This document shows, piece after piece, positions 35,501 to 43,636 of a DNA stretch of 64,000 bases. A model generated the notes under the pieces. It did no database searches. It worked only from the letters and a program-made list of their open reading frames with translations, and was not told where the DNA came from. Made by a program: the position numbers and the translations under genes. Each line of letters begins with the position of its first letter. Position 1 is the first letter of the stretch. The DNA comes from Sinorhizobium mexicanum (GTDB lineage Bacteria > Pseudomonadota > Alphaproteobacteria > Rhizobiales > Rhizobiaceae), in NCBI RefSeq assembly GCF_013488225.1, contig NZ_CP041241.1, positions 1,364,001 through 1,428,000 of the forward strand, given 5' to 3'.

Positions 35501-38016
35501 GCACGGAAAACCTGATCACGACGAAGACGGCGACCATTTCCGAGACCGGCGGCGAGGTGGAATTGCCCGTGACCGCCGAGTGGGGCGGCGGTGCCTATGT
35601 CACCGCGACGCTCTATCGGCCCGGCGATGCCCACGAGAGCCGCATGCCGATGCGGGCCATCGGCATCAAGTGGCTAGCGGTCGATCCGGCGGAGCGCAAG
35701 CTCGCAATCACGCTCGACGCGCCGGAGAAAATGCAGCCGCGCCAGCCCCTCGGCGTCAACCTCAAGGTGCGCGGCGCAGGCGCGAACGAGGACGCATACG
35801 TGACAATCGCCGCCGTCGACGTCGGCATTCTGAACCTCACACGCTATGAGGCACCCGATCCGGATGGCTGGTACTTCGGCCAAAGGCAGCTCGGCCTCGA
35901 GATCCGCGACCTCTACGGCCGCTTGATCGACGGTTCACTCGGAGCCACCGGCCGGCTGCGCACCGGCGGAGATGGCGGGCAAATGCCGCTGCAAGGCAGC
36001 CCGCCGACCGAAAAGCTGGTTGCCTTCTTCTCGGGGCCGGTGAAGCTCGATGCGGACGGCGAGGCGAAGGTCAGCTTCGATATTCCGCAGTTCAACGGCA
36101 CGGCGCGGGTCATGGCCGTCACCTGGACGAAAGCCGGTATCGGCCATGCGGTCAAGGACGTCGTGATCCGCGATCCGGTCGTGGTGACCGCAAGCCTGCC
36201 GAAATTCCTGGCCCCCGGAGACCGCGCGGAGCTCAGGCTCGACATCGCCAACACGGATGCACCTGCCGGCAACTACCAATTGCAGGTGACGACCAGTGGT
36301 CCCGTGACCGTCGAACAGACCGGCGCTGCCGAAACCGTGCATCTTGACGCCGGCGGCAAGACCGCCGTCACGCTGCCGCTGGCGGGCCAATATCCCGGAA
36401 ACGGGCTTGTCACCGTGGCACTTTCCAACGCCTCCGGCTTGATGATCGAGCAGCCATTGAACGTTGCGGTCCGCCCGGCCGCCTTGCCGGTCACCCAGCG
36501 GCAGGTGGTCAACATTGCTGCCGGCAGCAGCCTGACGGTCGACGACCAACTGCTCGCCGACAGCCTGCTGCAGGGCGCTTCCGTCAGTCTCAACGTCACG
36601 CGCTCGGAAGCCTTCGACATTCCGGCACTGTTGATGACGCTCGACCGCTATCCCTATGGCTGCGCCGAACAGACGACGAGCCGCGCCCTGCCGCTGCTCT
36701 ATCTCAGCGAACTCGCAAAGCAGTCCGGCCTTGCCGACGACAGCGAGGTGGCGAAGCGGGTGCAGGAGGCGATCTACCGCGTGCTTTCCTACCAGTCCTC
36801 CTCCGGCAGCTTCGGCCTTTGGGGGCCCGGTTCGGGCGACCTCTGGCTCGACGCCTATGTGAGCGATTTCCTGACGCGGGCGCGCGAACAGAAATACGAC
36901 GTGCCCGAACAGGCGATGGTGCAGGCGCTCGAAAATCTCCAGAATGCGCTGAGCTACGAGACCAACGTCAAGGACCGCGGCAACGAGATCGCCTATACGC
37001 TCTATGTGCTCGCCCGCAATCGCAAGGCGGCGATCAGCGATCTTCGCTATTACGCCGACACGATGCTCGACGATTTCCCGACGCCGCTCGCCAAGGCGCA
37101 TATCGCCTCGGCGCTGGCGCTCTACGGCGATGCGGCGCGCTCGCAGAATATCTTCGCGGCATCCTTGAACATGTCGACCGGTTCCGGTCTTGTCAAAGTC
37201 AGCCTCGCCCGGTCCGACTACGGCTCGTCGCTGCGCGACGATGCGGCAGTGCTGGCGCTGGCCGCCGAAAGCCGCCCCGTGCCGGCGATCATTCCGGAGC
37301 TTTCCAGGATCGTCGCGAGGGAGTGGCAGCAGGCGCAATATACGAGCACGCAGGAACAGACCTGGATGCTGCTTGCAGCCCGTGCGATCCAGGGCGGTGA
37401 CGAGGATATGAAACTCGACATCAACGGCGCCGCGCGCACCGGGAGTTACGCCGCACGCATAACCGGGGATGCCCTCATCGAGCACCCGGTCGTCATTCGC
37501 AACAACGGCGCCGACGCGGTTTCCGCCGTGGTGACGACCGTCGCGGCTCCCGCCCAGCCACTTTCGGCCGGGGGTGATGGCTTCACGATCGAGCGCACCT
37601 ACTACACACTCGACGGCGCCGAGGCCGATGTCAGCGGAGCGCGGCAGAACGAACGTTATGTCGTCGTGCTCAAGGTCACCGAAAGCAATGATTGGCCGTC
37701 GCGCATGCTGATCACCGACTTGTTGCCGGCCGGGTTCGAGATCGACAATCCGAGCCTTGTCGACAGCGCGCAGCTGACAAACTTCGAATGGATCGGCGAA
37801 GTCGAGGCCGCCCATACCGAGTTCCGGAGCGATCGCTTTGTCGCAGCCTTCGATCGGTCGACCGGCGACAACCGTGAGATCACGCTTGCCTATGTCGTGC
37901 GCGCGGTGACCCCCGGCACCTATGATCATCCGGCCGCAAGCGTGGAGGATATGTACCGGCCGCAATTCTCGGCGCGAACGGCAACCGGCCGCATGGAGGT
38001 GCTGGCAGCCCAGTAG
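32560..38016 (+). CDS. Bacterial alpha-2-macroglobulin with N-terminal PAN/apple-like domain
   Basis: 1818 residues from the ATG after GGGAGGAC. A signal peptide (residues 1-24) is followed by a short Cys-rich PAN/apple-like domain (about 25-95; CETACIADQACRAFTY). A helical TPR-like stretch follows (about 130-260), then macroglobulin domains (MG, A2M_N), with the bait region probably around 1100-1170. The thioester motif CAEQ is at residues 1368-1371, in the segment YPYGCAEQTTSRALPLLY, and precedes the helical thioester domain and C-terminal receptor-like domain. Such periplasmic proteins trap proteases. It lies 7 bp before pbpC, the usual partner. Confidence 0.92.
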   Translation: MRALVGLFPLLLTIASLGSPAVAAETTRTVEMTQDGDYFGFDLRTEQNVSLQQCETACIADQACRAFTYNPKVKWCFLKSDFNQLNTFKGAIAGKVVETGSSEPDIGAPPRLSFISDDLLQQARDVKANLALTEDQQGFGVNGLIEAGRSELTAGNVENALKAFRGAVAITPDDRELWLETARAANRITGNTEIAGQAALAALNGYQLTRTTRSRADALAVLARALENAENYRAALQAYKASLELVQANTVEAAYLDLKARQGFRVTDHTIDADSASPRACVQFSEQLVKSGADYSSFVTLDGKAPKAVEAKGNQICVEGLAHGQRYKLVLRQGLPSSVDEVIETPVSLDIYVKDRSPMVRFTGDSFVLPSTARRGIPIVSVNTESANLKLYRIGDRSISSLLVNSQFLTQLDGYSEELIKDQSGELVWQGSIEIATELNKEVVTSFPVDEALPQRKPGVYVLTAVSGAGLSQDWDARATQWFVVSDIGISTYAGTDGLTVFARSLATAKPLDGVELQLVAKNNEVLGTATSDAEGKAIFAAGLMRGTASMTPAVITAKKADADYVFIDMTRAGFDLSDRGVTGRAAPGAIDLFAWTERGIYRVGEMVHAAALARDVNGAAIENLPLTFVFLRPDGVEDRRMVSNGGKLGGHTLDLPIPENAMRGTWTMQIFADPKASAIGEKQFLVDDFVPDRTEFDLTSEANEITVGTPVPVSVEGRYLYGAPAAGLTLEGEVSIKPTRESAAFKGYVFGLADEEASEDTRLPLEALEPLDENGRSMFDVDLTEVPSTTQLLNANVTVRMREAGGRAVERSLTLPVKPEGPMIGIKPEFSGDLAESSVGRFHVIAVGEDGAKIPMPGLLWKLISVERNYQWYRDGSAWKYEPVISTKQVANGTVDVTADGATIAVPVGWGRYRLEIETAAIDGPASSVEFDAGWYVEATSTETPDGLEIALDKESYTIGETARLKVSPRFAGELLVTVGTENLITTKTATISETGGEVELPVTAEWGGGAYVTATLYRPGDAHESRMPMRAIGIKWLAVDPAERKLAITLDAPEKMQPRQPLGVNLKVRGAGANEDAYVTIAAVDVGILNLTRYEAPDPDGWYFGQRQLGLEIRDLYGRLIDGSLGATGRLRTGGDGGQMPLQGSPPTEKLVAFFSGPVKLDADGEAKVSFDIPQFNGTARVMAVTWTKAGIGHAVKDVVIRDPVVVTASLPKFLAPGDRAELRLDIANTDAPAGNYQLQVTTSGPVTVEQTGAAETVHLDAGGKTAVTLPLAGQYPGNGLVTVALSNASGLMIEQPLNVAVRPAALPVTQRQVVNIAAGSSLTVDDQLLADSLLQGASVSLNVTRSEAFDIPALLMTLDRYPYGCAEQTTSRALPLLYLSELAKQSGLADDSEVAKRVQEAIYRVLSYQSSSGSFGLWGPGSGDLWLDAYVSDFLTRAREQKYDVPEQAMVQALENLQNALSYETNVKDRGNEIAYTLYVLARNRKAAISDLRYYADTMLDDFPTPLAKAHIASALALYGDAARSQNIFAASLNMSTGSGLVKVSLARSDYGSSLRDDAAVLALAAESRPVPAIIPELSRIVAREWQQAQYTSTQEQTWMLLAARAIQGGDEDMKLDINGAARTGSYAARITGDALIEHPVVIRNNGADAVSAVVTTVAAPAQPLSAGGDGFTIERTYYTLDGAEADVSGARQNERYVVVLKVTESNDWPSRMLITDLLPAGFEIDNPSLVDSAQLTNFEWIGEVEAAHTEFRSDRFVAAFDRSTGDNREITLAYVVRAVTPGTYDHPAASVEDMYRPQFSARTATGRMEVLAAQ

Positions 38017-38023
38017 ACGCGCC

Positions 38024-40411
38024 ATGTCCTTCCTGCGAAAGCTTTTCATCGGCTTCGGGATGAGCCGCAAGGGCGTTGTTCCGGCGCCACCCCCCTCTGC
38101 CCTGCCGGACGTCTCCCCCACAGGGGAGGAGAACAGGGATGCGGCCGCTCGCTCCCCGGCGGCCATCGAGCTTGAGAGGCGTCCATCAGCCGGAGATGTC
38201 GCCTCCAATTCCGGCGGGGGTTGGGGACCGAAGCGTGGCCACTCGCCGATCTCCCCCCTTGTGGGGGAGATGCCCGGCAGGGCAGAGGGGGGTGCGGTCG
38301 GCACGGTCAAACCCGATTGTTTTCGACATCCCCGCCTCGGCGCGATTTTGATCGCACTGCCGATCGTCCTCGTCCTCACCGCGCTCACAATCGTCGGCCT
38401 CGAATGGGCGGACAAGGCCTTTCCGCCGCCGCTCGAGGAAGCCGGTACCGTCTCTGCCGAGGTGCTGGACAAAGACGGCCGCCTGCTGCGCGCTTTCGCG
38501 ACCAAGGATGGTCTGTGGCGGCTGAAGACCACCGTGGAAGATGTCGACCCACGCTTTCTGAACATGTTGATCGCCTATGAGGACCAGCGCTTTCGCGATC
38601 ACCACGGAGTCGACCCCTTGGCGCTGGGTCGCGCGGTGCTGCAGTTCGTCACAAGCGGCCGCATCGTTTCCGGCGCATCGACGCTCTCGATGCAGGTGGC
38701 AAGGCTGATCGAACCGCGCGGAGAGCGGACGCTGCCGGCGAAACTTCTGCAACTCGTCCGCGCCATCCAGATCGAGCTTCGCCTCAGCAAGGACCAGATC
38801 CTCGATCTCTACCTCACCCATGCGCCCTATGGCGGCAATCTCGAAGGGGTGCGCGCCGCAAGCCTCGCCTGGTTCGGCAAGGAGCCGCGCCGTCTCTCGG
38901 TTGCCGAGGCGGCGCTTCTCGTCGCGCTGCCGCAATTGCCGGAAAAGCGTCGTCCCGACCGCAATCTCGCCGCCGCAGAAGCTGCCCGCAAACGGGTCCT
39001 CGGCCGTGCGGCGGTTGCCAACGCAATCGGGGACGGCGAGGCCGAACGGGCGGCGGTGGCTGCCATACCAACCCGGCGGCTCCAGCTTCCCGCCTATGCA
39101 GCACATCTTGCGGAAGTGGCGCGTCGGAAGGAGCCGACGATCCTTCAACACCATACGACACTACGACGCGACATTCAGCGCGGGCTCGAAGCCGTTGCGC
39201 GCGAGGGGGCGGCGAAGCTCGGGCCGAAGGTCTCCGTCGCCATGGTAATGGCCGATGTCCGCAGCGGCGAGATCGTCGGCGAGGTCGGTTCGGCCGACTA
39301 CTTCGACGCGAGCCGCGCCGGCTGGACCGACATGACGCGGGTCACGCGCTCGCCAGGTTCGACGCTGAAGCCCTTCATCTACGGGCTTGCGTTCGAGGAG
39401 GGACTGGTTGCCCAGGAAACCATCATCGAGGACCGGCCGGCGGATTTCTTCGGCTATCGCCCGCGCAACTTCGACATGAGTTATCAGGGCGACGTCAGCA
39501 TCCGGCAGGCGCTGCAGCTCTCGCTCAATGTGCCGGCGATCCGCCTGCTCGATGCTGTCGGCCCGGCCCGACTGATGGTGCGATTCCGCCGGGCCGATGT
39601 GCGCCCTGCCCTGCCGCCCAATGAGGCACCGGGGCTCGCGATTGGCCTCGGCGGCCTCGGCATCAGCTTGCGTGATCTCGTTCAGCTTTACGCGGGCCTG
39701 GCCAATCGCGGCTGGCCGGTGCGGCTCGGCGACGGCATCGAGGGCAAGGCGGGCCTCATTGACGGCGAGCCGCTGCTCTCGACCGTTGCCGCCTGGCAGA
39801 TCGCCGATATCCTCTCAGACGTATTGCCGCCCGCGGGCAGCCGCCAGCGCGGCATCGCCTACAAGACCGGCACCAGCTACGGTTATCGCGATGCCTGGTC
39901 CGTCGGTTTCGACGGCCGCTATGTGCTGGGCGTGTGGGTCGGCCGCCCGGACAACGGCGCAGTGCCAGGTCTGACCGGTTACGGTGCCGCCGCACCGATC
40001 CTTTTCGAAGGCTTTGCCAAATCGGGGATTGCCATCACGCCGCTGCCGGATCCCCCGGCTGGTGCCGTGCGTTTTGCGCAGGCCGACCTGCCGATCAGCC
40101 AGCGGCGCTTTTCGATGACGGCGAGCGGCCTGCTCTCAGCATCGGCCCGCGAGCCGGCGCCGCAGATCGTCTTTCCGCCGGAGGGCGCGCGCGTGGAGCT
40201 TGGCGGGACCAACAGTGAAACGATGATGCCGCTGACCCTCAAGTTGCAGGGCGGTCGCGCCCCGTTCCGATGGCTCGCCAATGGCCGGCCGTTACCCGAT
40301 GTCACTCGCCGCCGCACCAGCCAATGGCTGCCCGACGGCGGCGGCTATTCCACTCTCACGGTCATCGATGCTGCGGGGCGGGCGGCAAGCGTTCGCGTTT
40401 TTGTAGAGTAA
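38024..40411 (+). CDS. pbpC: Penicillin-binding protein 1C (bifunctional glycosyltransferase/transpeptidase)
   Basis: 795 residues. A membrane helix at about 103-125 is followed by the GT51 glycosyltransferase motifs (IAYEDQRFRDHHGVD, GASTLSMQVARL). The transpeptidase has the active-site Ser446 in STLK, the SLN motif (LSLNVPA) and KTGTSYGYRDAW. A C-terminal ~95-residue BiPBP-type domain follows (PQIVFPPEGARVEL). Residues about 22-90 are encoded by an inverted repeat and have no counterpart in the PBP1C family. The ATG has a weak ribosome binding site, but no in-frame ATG or GTG occurs between the repeat and the membrane helix. It works at the inner membrane in murein synthesis or repair beside the alpha-2-macroglobulin. 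Confidence 0.9.
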   Translation: MSFLRKLFIGFGMSRKGVVPAPPPSALPDVSPTGEENRDAAARSPAAIELERRPSAGDVASNSGGGWGPKRGHSPISPLVGEMPGRAEGGAVGTVKPDCFRHPRLGAILIALPIVLVLTALTIVGLEWADKAFPPPLEEAGTVSAEVLDKDGRLLRAFATKDGLWRLKTTVEDVDPRFLNMLIAYEDQRFRDHHGVDPLALGRAVLQFVTSGRIVSGASTLSMQVARLIEPRGERTLPAKLLQLVRAIQIELRLSKDQILDLYLTHAPYGGNLEGVRAASLAWFGKEPRRLSVAEAALLVALPQLPEKRRPDRNLAAAEAARKRVLGRAAVANAIGDGEAERAAVAAIPTRRLQLPAYAAHLAEVARRKEPTILQHHTTLRRDIQRGLEAVAREGAAKLGPKVSVAMVMADVRSGEIVGEVGSADYFDASRAGWTDMTRVTRSPGSTLKPFIYGLAFEEGLVAQETIIEDRPADFFGYRPRNFDMSYQGDVSIRQALQLSLNVPAIRLLDAVGPARLMVRFRRADVRPALPPNEAPGLAIGLGGLGISLRDLVQLYAGLANRGWPVRLGDGIEGKAGLIDGEPLLSTVAAWQIADILSDVLPPAGSRQRGIAYKTGTSYGYRDAWSVGFDGRYVLGVWVGRPDNGAVPGLTGYGAAAPILFEGFAKSGIAITPLPDPPAGAVRFAQADLPISQRRFSMTASGLLSASAREPAPQIVFPPEGARVELGGTNSETMMPLTLKLQGGRAPFRWLANGRPLPDVTRRRTSQWLPDGGGYSTLTVIDAAGRAASVRVFVE
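38089..38293. repeat. Rhizobial inverted repeat inside the pbpC coding sequence
   Basis: Two arms of about 40 bp run in opposite directions. The left begins ACCCCCCTCTGCCCTGCCGG, and the right (38249-38293) is its near-perfect reverse complement. About 120 bp lie between them. Both arms are open in the pbpC frame and are translated as Pro/Gly/Ser-rich sequence (PPSALPDVSPTGEE ... SPLVGEMPGRAEGG). Confidence 0.85.
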
Positions 40412-40461
40412 TTCCGTTTCCGGACGGCATCAGGCGCGGCGGGTTCCGGGCGACTTCGCGC

Positions 40462-40497
40462 CCGTCCACCGATCGTCCATTTTGGATCGGTGGACGG
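40462..40497. terminator. Bidirectional hairpin terminator between pbpC and the DUF982 gene
   Basis: A perfect 13-bp stem, CCGTCCACCGATC with GATCGGTGGACGG, has a 10-nt loop and lies between convergent genes (pbpC ends 50 bp to the left). No long T-tract is present. Confidence 0.65.
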
Positions 40498-40510
40498 CAC
40501 TCACTCTTCC

Positions 40511-40816
40511 TCACGCACGCCGGGTTGATTTGCCTTCACCCGCCTGCCGGTGCGATGGATGGCCCGCCATCACGATCGGCATTTCGGCTTCAAGGCAGGC
40601 GGCGACGAAAGCCTCTCGGGCGATCGCGGCCGGCGTCATCCGGTTGAGCGCGCCGCGGCACGTGCGTACCGCACGTTCGTAGCGCTGGCCATTGCGTAGC
40701 GGCCACTCATTTTCGAGAAAGTCCAGGGCTTCGTATACGGAATTGAAGGTGTGCTTGATACCACTTGAAAGGCGTACGGTGATGGGATTTGTCCACGGAA
40801 TCTCATTGAGAAGCAT
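40511..40816 (-). CDS. DUF982-family protein
   Basis: 101 residues preceded by AAAGGAGGAAGC. The segment ITVRLSSGIKHTFNSVYEALDFLENEWPL and the following RYERAVRTCRGALNRMTPAAIAREAFVAACLEA match the DUF982 pattern, a small family common in rhizobia with many paralogues and no known function. No signal peptide or membrane segment is seen. It is divergent from the first Hsp20 gene. Confidence 0.82.
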   Translation of the reverse strand: MLLNEIPWTNPITVRLSSGIKHTFNSVYEALDFLENEWPLRNGQRYERAVRTCRGALNRMTPAAIAREAFVAACLEAEMPIVMAGHPSHRQAGEGKSTRRA

Positions 40817-40980
40817 TGCTTCCTCCTTTCAGGCGCCATCAATGGATCGATGACACAGATATTGGCCCCGATCCCTGAAAATCAAGGCGCGGGCGCGTCG
40901 AAATTTTCCACGATATTACAAAGACTTGCATCCACCTTCTTGCGTGCCGCCGGATCATCCCGGCCGCGGCCGGCACAACC

Positions 40981-41009
40981 CCTTGAAACCGCTGCGGAAG
41001 TCACTAAAT
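40981..41009 (+). promoter_or_regulatory. Possible heat-shock (RpoH-type) promoter for the first Hsp20 gene
   Basis: CCTTGAAA (40981-40988) matches the -35 form of heat-shock sigma promoters, and CTAAAT lies about 15 nt downstream. The site is about 100 bp before the Hsp20 start. Confidence 0.4.
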
Positions 41010-41040
41010 CGCACTTGCGGGCCGCCTTTCGGGGTTCGCA

Positions 41041-41106
41041 GTCGAGGGGCATCGTCCTCTTCGACGCTGCTCCTCATCGTCCATGTTGCTCAAGGAGGAT
41101 ATGGCT
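41041..41106 (+). promoter_or_regulatory. Possible ROSE-type RNA thermometer in the Hsp20 leader
   Basis: GTCGAGGGG and CCTCTTCGAC can pair through G-U tolerant bases (41041-41065). Next comes CTGCTCCTC, whose CTCCT can mask the AGGAG of the AAGGAGGAT ribosome binding site at 41092-41100. TTGCT, frequent in ROSE elements of rhizobial small heat-shock genes, lies just before it. The folding is inferred by eye. Confidence 0.5.
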
Positions 41107-41586
41107 ATGAGAACAACACTCGACTTTTCGCCCCTGTCTCGGTCAAGCGTGGGATTTGACCACGTTTTCGACCTGCTCGACGCAGCGAGCCGTCTGGCGC
41201 CAACCGACAATTGGCCGCCCTACGACATTCTTCGCGTCGGCGATAACCAGTATCGCATCGTCATGTCAGTCGCCGGCTTCGCGCCCGAGGAGATAACGGT
41301 TACGCACGAGCCGCATCTTCTTGTCGTTCGCGGCGAAAAGCCCGGAGAAGACAAGGCCGAATATCTCTATCGCGGCATTGCTGGCCGCAATTTCGACCGC
41401 CGCTTCCAGTTGGCTGATCATGTGACGGTCACAGGTGCCAACCTCGCCAACGGTCTGTTGGCAGTCGATCTCGTCCGTGAGTTGCCCGAGCAGATGAAGC
41501 CACATCGGATCGAAATTCATCAGGCTGACACACTGCCCCCGATCGAGGACCGCGAGCGGGCCGAAGGCGGCAAGCACGCCGCCTAG
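41107..41586 (+). CDS. Hsp20-family small heat-shock protein (IbpA-like)
   Basis: 159 residues from the ATG at 41107, 8 nt after AAGGAGG; an ATG two codons earlier is too close to it. The alpha-crystallin domain spans about 35-130 (YRIVMSVAGFAPEEITVTHEPHLLVVRGEK, then the conserved GIAGRNFDRRFQLADHVTVTGANLANGLLAVDL). It is of the class A IbpA type that keeps unfolded proteins from aggregating. It is followed 98 bp later by a second Hsp20. Confidence 0.92.
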   Translation: MRTTLDFSPLSRSSVGFDHVFDLLDAASRLAPTDNWPPYDILRVGDNQYRIVMSVAGFAPEEITVTHEPHLLVVRGEKPGEDKAEYLYRGIAGRNFDRRFQLADHVTVTGANLANGLLAVDLVRELPEQMKPHRIEIHQADTLPPIEDRERAEGGKHAA

Positions 41587-41594
41587 GGCATGCT

Positions 41595-41634
41595 GGCGAC
41601 GGCCTTATGCCGAAGGCCGGCAAGCGCCGTCGCC
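41595..41634. promoter_or_regulatory. Strong hairpin between the two Hsp20 genes
   Basis: GGCGACGGC and GCCGTCGCC enclose a second hairpin (GGCCTT with AAGGCC). It could terminate or attenuate transcription, or be part of the leader structure of the second Hsp20 gene. Confidence 0.5.
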
Positions 41635-41684
41635 GCCGTTGCTTTGGCGGACGGCTATAAAGACAAAGGAAAAGGAGCTGAACA

Positions 41685-42197
41685 ATGAACGTACGTGATC
41701 TCATTCCATGGGGCCGCGCCCAGGAGCACGTGCCGACAACCTATCACGATGGCGACCGCAATCCGTTCCTGATGCTTCATCGGGAAATGAACCGGCTGTT
41801 CGACGACGTCTTCCGCAATTTCGATCAAGGAATGCCCTTTGCGCTGCCGAACCATCCTGGTTTCGGTGCCGGTTGGCCCAATGTCGAAGTCACCGACCGC
41901 GATAACGAGATCAAGGTCACGGCGGAACTACCCGGGCTCGACGAGAAGGATATCGAGCTATCCTTCTCCGAGGGCGTTCTGAGGCTGCGCGGCGAAAAGC
42001 GTGCCGAGAGCGAGGACAAGGAAAAGCAGTTTTCCGAACGCTACTATGGCCGCTTCGAACGGCGCATTCCGCTTGGATACGACATTGACGAAGGCAAGGT
42101 CAAAGCGTCGTTCAAGAACGGCGTACTGAGCGTCACGCTTCCGAAAACGGAGCAGAGCCAGAGCAAGTCCAAGCGTATTGCGATCGGGACCGAGTAG
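41685..42197 (+). CDS. Hsp20-family small heat-shock protein (class C/HspC-like)
   Basis: 170 residues with AAAGGAGC upstream. It has a longer N-terminal arm rich in Phe and Asn (RNPFLMLHREMNRLFDDVFRNFD), then an alpha-crystallin domain (VEVTDRDNEIKVTAELPGLDEKDIELSFSEGVLRLRGEK) ending in the conserved FKNGVLSVTLPK. The pattern is unlike the IbpA-type protein upstream, so the two belong to different Hsp20 classes and may form mixed complexes. Confidence 0.92.
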   Translation: MNVRDLIPWGRAQEHVPTTYHDGDRNPFLMLHREMNRLFDDVFRNFDQGMPFALPNHPGFGAGWPNVEVTDRDNEIKVTAELPGLDEKDIELSFSEGVLRLRGEKRAESEDKEKQFSERYYGRFERRIPLGYDIDEGKVKASFKNGVLSVTLPKTEQSQSKSKRIAIGTE

Positions 42198-42260
42198 AAG
42201 CCGGTAGCACCCATCAGGCTCGGCGGCGGCTCAGCGCCGCCGGGCCGTTTCGACGCCACC

Positions 42261-43529
42261 CTACTGTACGAGGATGGCTCGAAAATCGTTGACATTGGTG
42301 CCTGTGGGTCCCGGCTTGAAGATATCGCCGAGTGCATCGAATGCGGTCCAGCTATCGTTGCATTGAAGCAGTGCTGACGGGTCCAACCGCTCTCCCCTGA
42401 GCCTGGCAATCGTCGTGCTGTCGGCAAAGGCGCCGGCATTGTCTTCCGAACCGTCGATGCCATCGGTGTCGGCAGCCAGCGCAGATACACCTTGGATGCC
42501 GTCGATACCGAGTGCCAGCGATAAGAGGAATTCGCTGTTGCGGCCGCCCTTTCCCTCGCCCTTGATAGTCACGGTCGTTTCGCCACCCGAGAGGACGACG
42601 ACCGGCTTCGAGAACGGGCGGCTGCGCTGAGCCACTTCGCGCGCGATTGCGGCATGGACGCGCCCGACTTCGCGTGCCTCGCCTTCGATCGCGTCGGAAA
42701 GGATGATCGCCTCGATCCCGGCTTCACGGGCACGCGCGGCCGCAGCCTCCAGCGAGACGGCGGCGGAGGCGATCAGGCGCACTTCGTTTCGGGCAAACCT
42801 CGGATCGGACGGCGTCGGCGCGTCCGCAGCATCCGTCGCCAGCCACTGCATGACCTTTTCCGGCAACGACAGCCCGTAGCGCGCGACAATCTTCAAGGCG
42901 TCCCGGCGCGTGCTTTCGTCGGCGATCGTCGGACCGGAGGCGACCAGCGCCGGATCGTCGCCCGGGATGTCGGAGACGACAAGTGAGACGACTTTCGCGG
43001 GATAGGCGGCCGCTGCGAGCCTGCCGCCCTTGATCGTTGACACATGCTTGCGCACGCAGTTCATGGCGCTGATCGGCGCGCCGGAGGCGAGAAGAGCGCG
43101 ATTGAAGGCGATTTCATCCTGCAACGACAGGCCGGCCGGTGGCGAAGGCAGGAGCGCAGAGCCGCCGCCGCAGATCAGCGCCACGACCAGATCGTCCTTG
43201 GTCAGGCCGCGAACCTCGGCGAGAAGGCGTTTCGAGGCATGCAGCCCGCTTTCGTCCGGCACGGGATGGGCGGCCTCCAGCACCTCGATGCGTTCGCAAT
43301 GAACGCCGAAGCCGTAGCGGGTGACGACGGCACCGCTCAGCGGATCGTGCCAGAGGCTTTCGAAGGCGTGCGCCATCTGCGCGGCACCCTTCCCCGCCCC
43401 GACGACAACGGTCCGCCCCTTCGGCCTTTCCGGCAGGTTCGAGGCGATGACGAGGGCGGGATCGGCAGCGGCGACGGCCGAAGTGAACAGCGTTTCGAGA
43501 AAGGCGCGCGGGTCGGCGATCGGTGCCAC
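42261..43529 (-). CDS. Glycerate kinase (GckA/TtuD type, MOFRL domain)
   Basis: 422 residues from a GTG start with GGGAG upstream. It has the family pattern VVVGAGKGAAQMAHAFE near the N-terminus, VALICGGGSALLPSPPAG in the middle and the C-terminal MOFRL region with VVLSGGETTVTIKG and ALAADTDGIDGSEDNAG. It phosphorylates D-glycerate, usually to 2-phosphoglycerate in this family. It ends the gcl-hyi-glxR set and would send the carbon from glyoxylate into glycolysis. Confidence 0.88.
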   Translation of the reverse strand: MAPIADPRAFLETLFTSAVAAADPALVIASNLPERPKGRTVVVGAGKGAAQMAHAFESLWHDPLSGAVVTRYGFGVHCERIEVLEAAHPVPDESGLHASKRLLAEVRGLTKDDLVVALICGGGSALLPSPPAGLSLQDEIAFNRALLASGAPISAMNCVRKHVSTIKGGRLAAAAYPAKVVSLVVSDIPGDDPALVASGPTIADESTRRDALKIVARYGLSLPEKVMQWLATDAADAPTPSDPRFARNEVRLIASAAVSLEAAAARAREAGIEAIILSDAIEGEAREVGRVHAAIAREVAQRSRPFSKPVVVLSGGETTVTIKGEGKGGRNSEFLLSLALGIDGIQGVSALAADTDGIDGSEDNAGAFADSTTIARLRGERLDPSALLQCNDSWTAFDALGDIFKPGPTGTNVNDFRAILVQ

Positions 43530-43636
43530 GTTTATGTCTCCCAGAAAATGAAGGGCGGCGGCCTCCTCACTGCCGCCCCACGGATGAACGTTTCAAGGCT
43601 TCTTCGAAGCCCATGAAACGTTCTGCCCCTTCGAAC

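Noticed and set aside
35935..38565. 876-codon minus-strand frame opposite alpha-2-macroglobulin and pbpC
   Set aside because: It is a shadow of two real genes; the part over the inverted repeat reads open on both strands because of the repeat itself.
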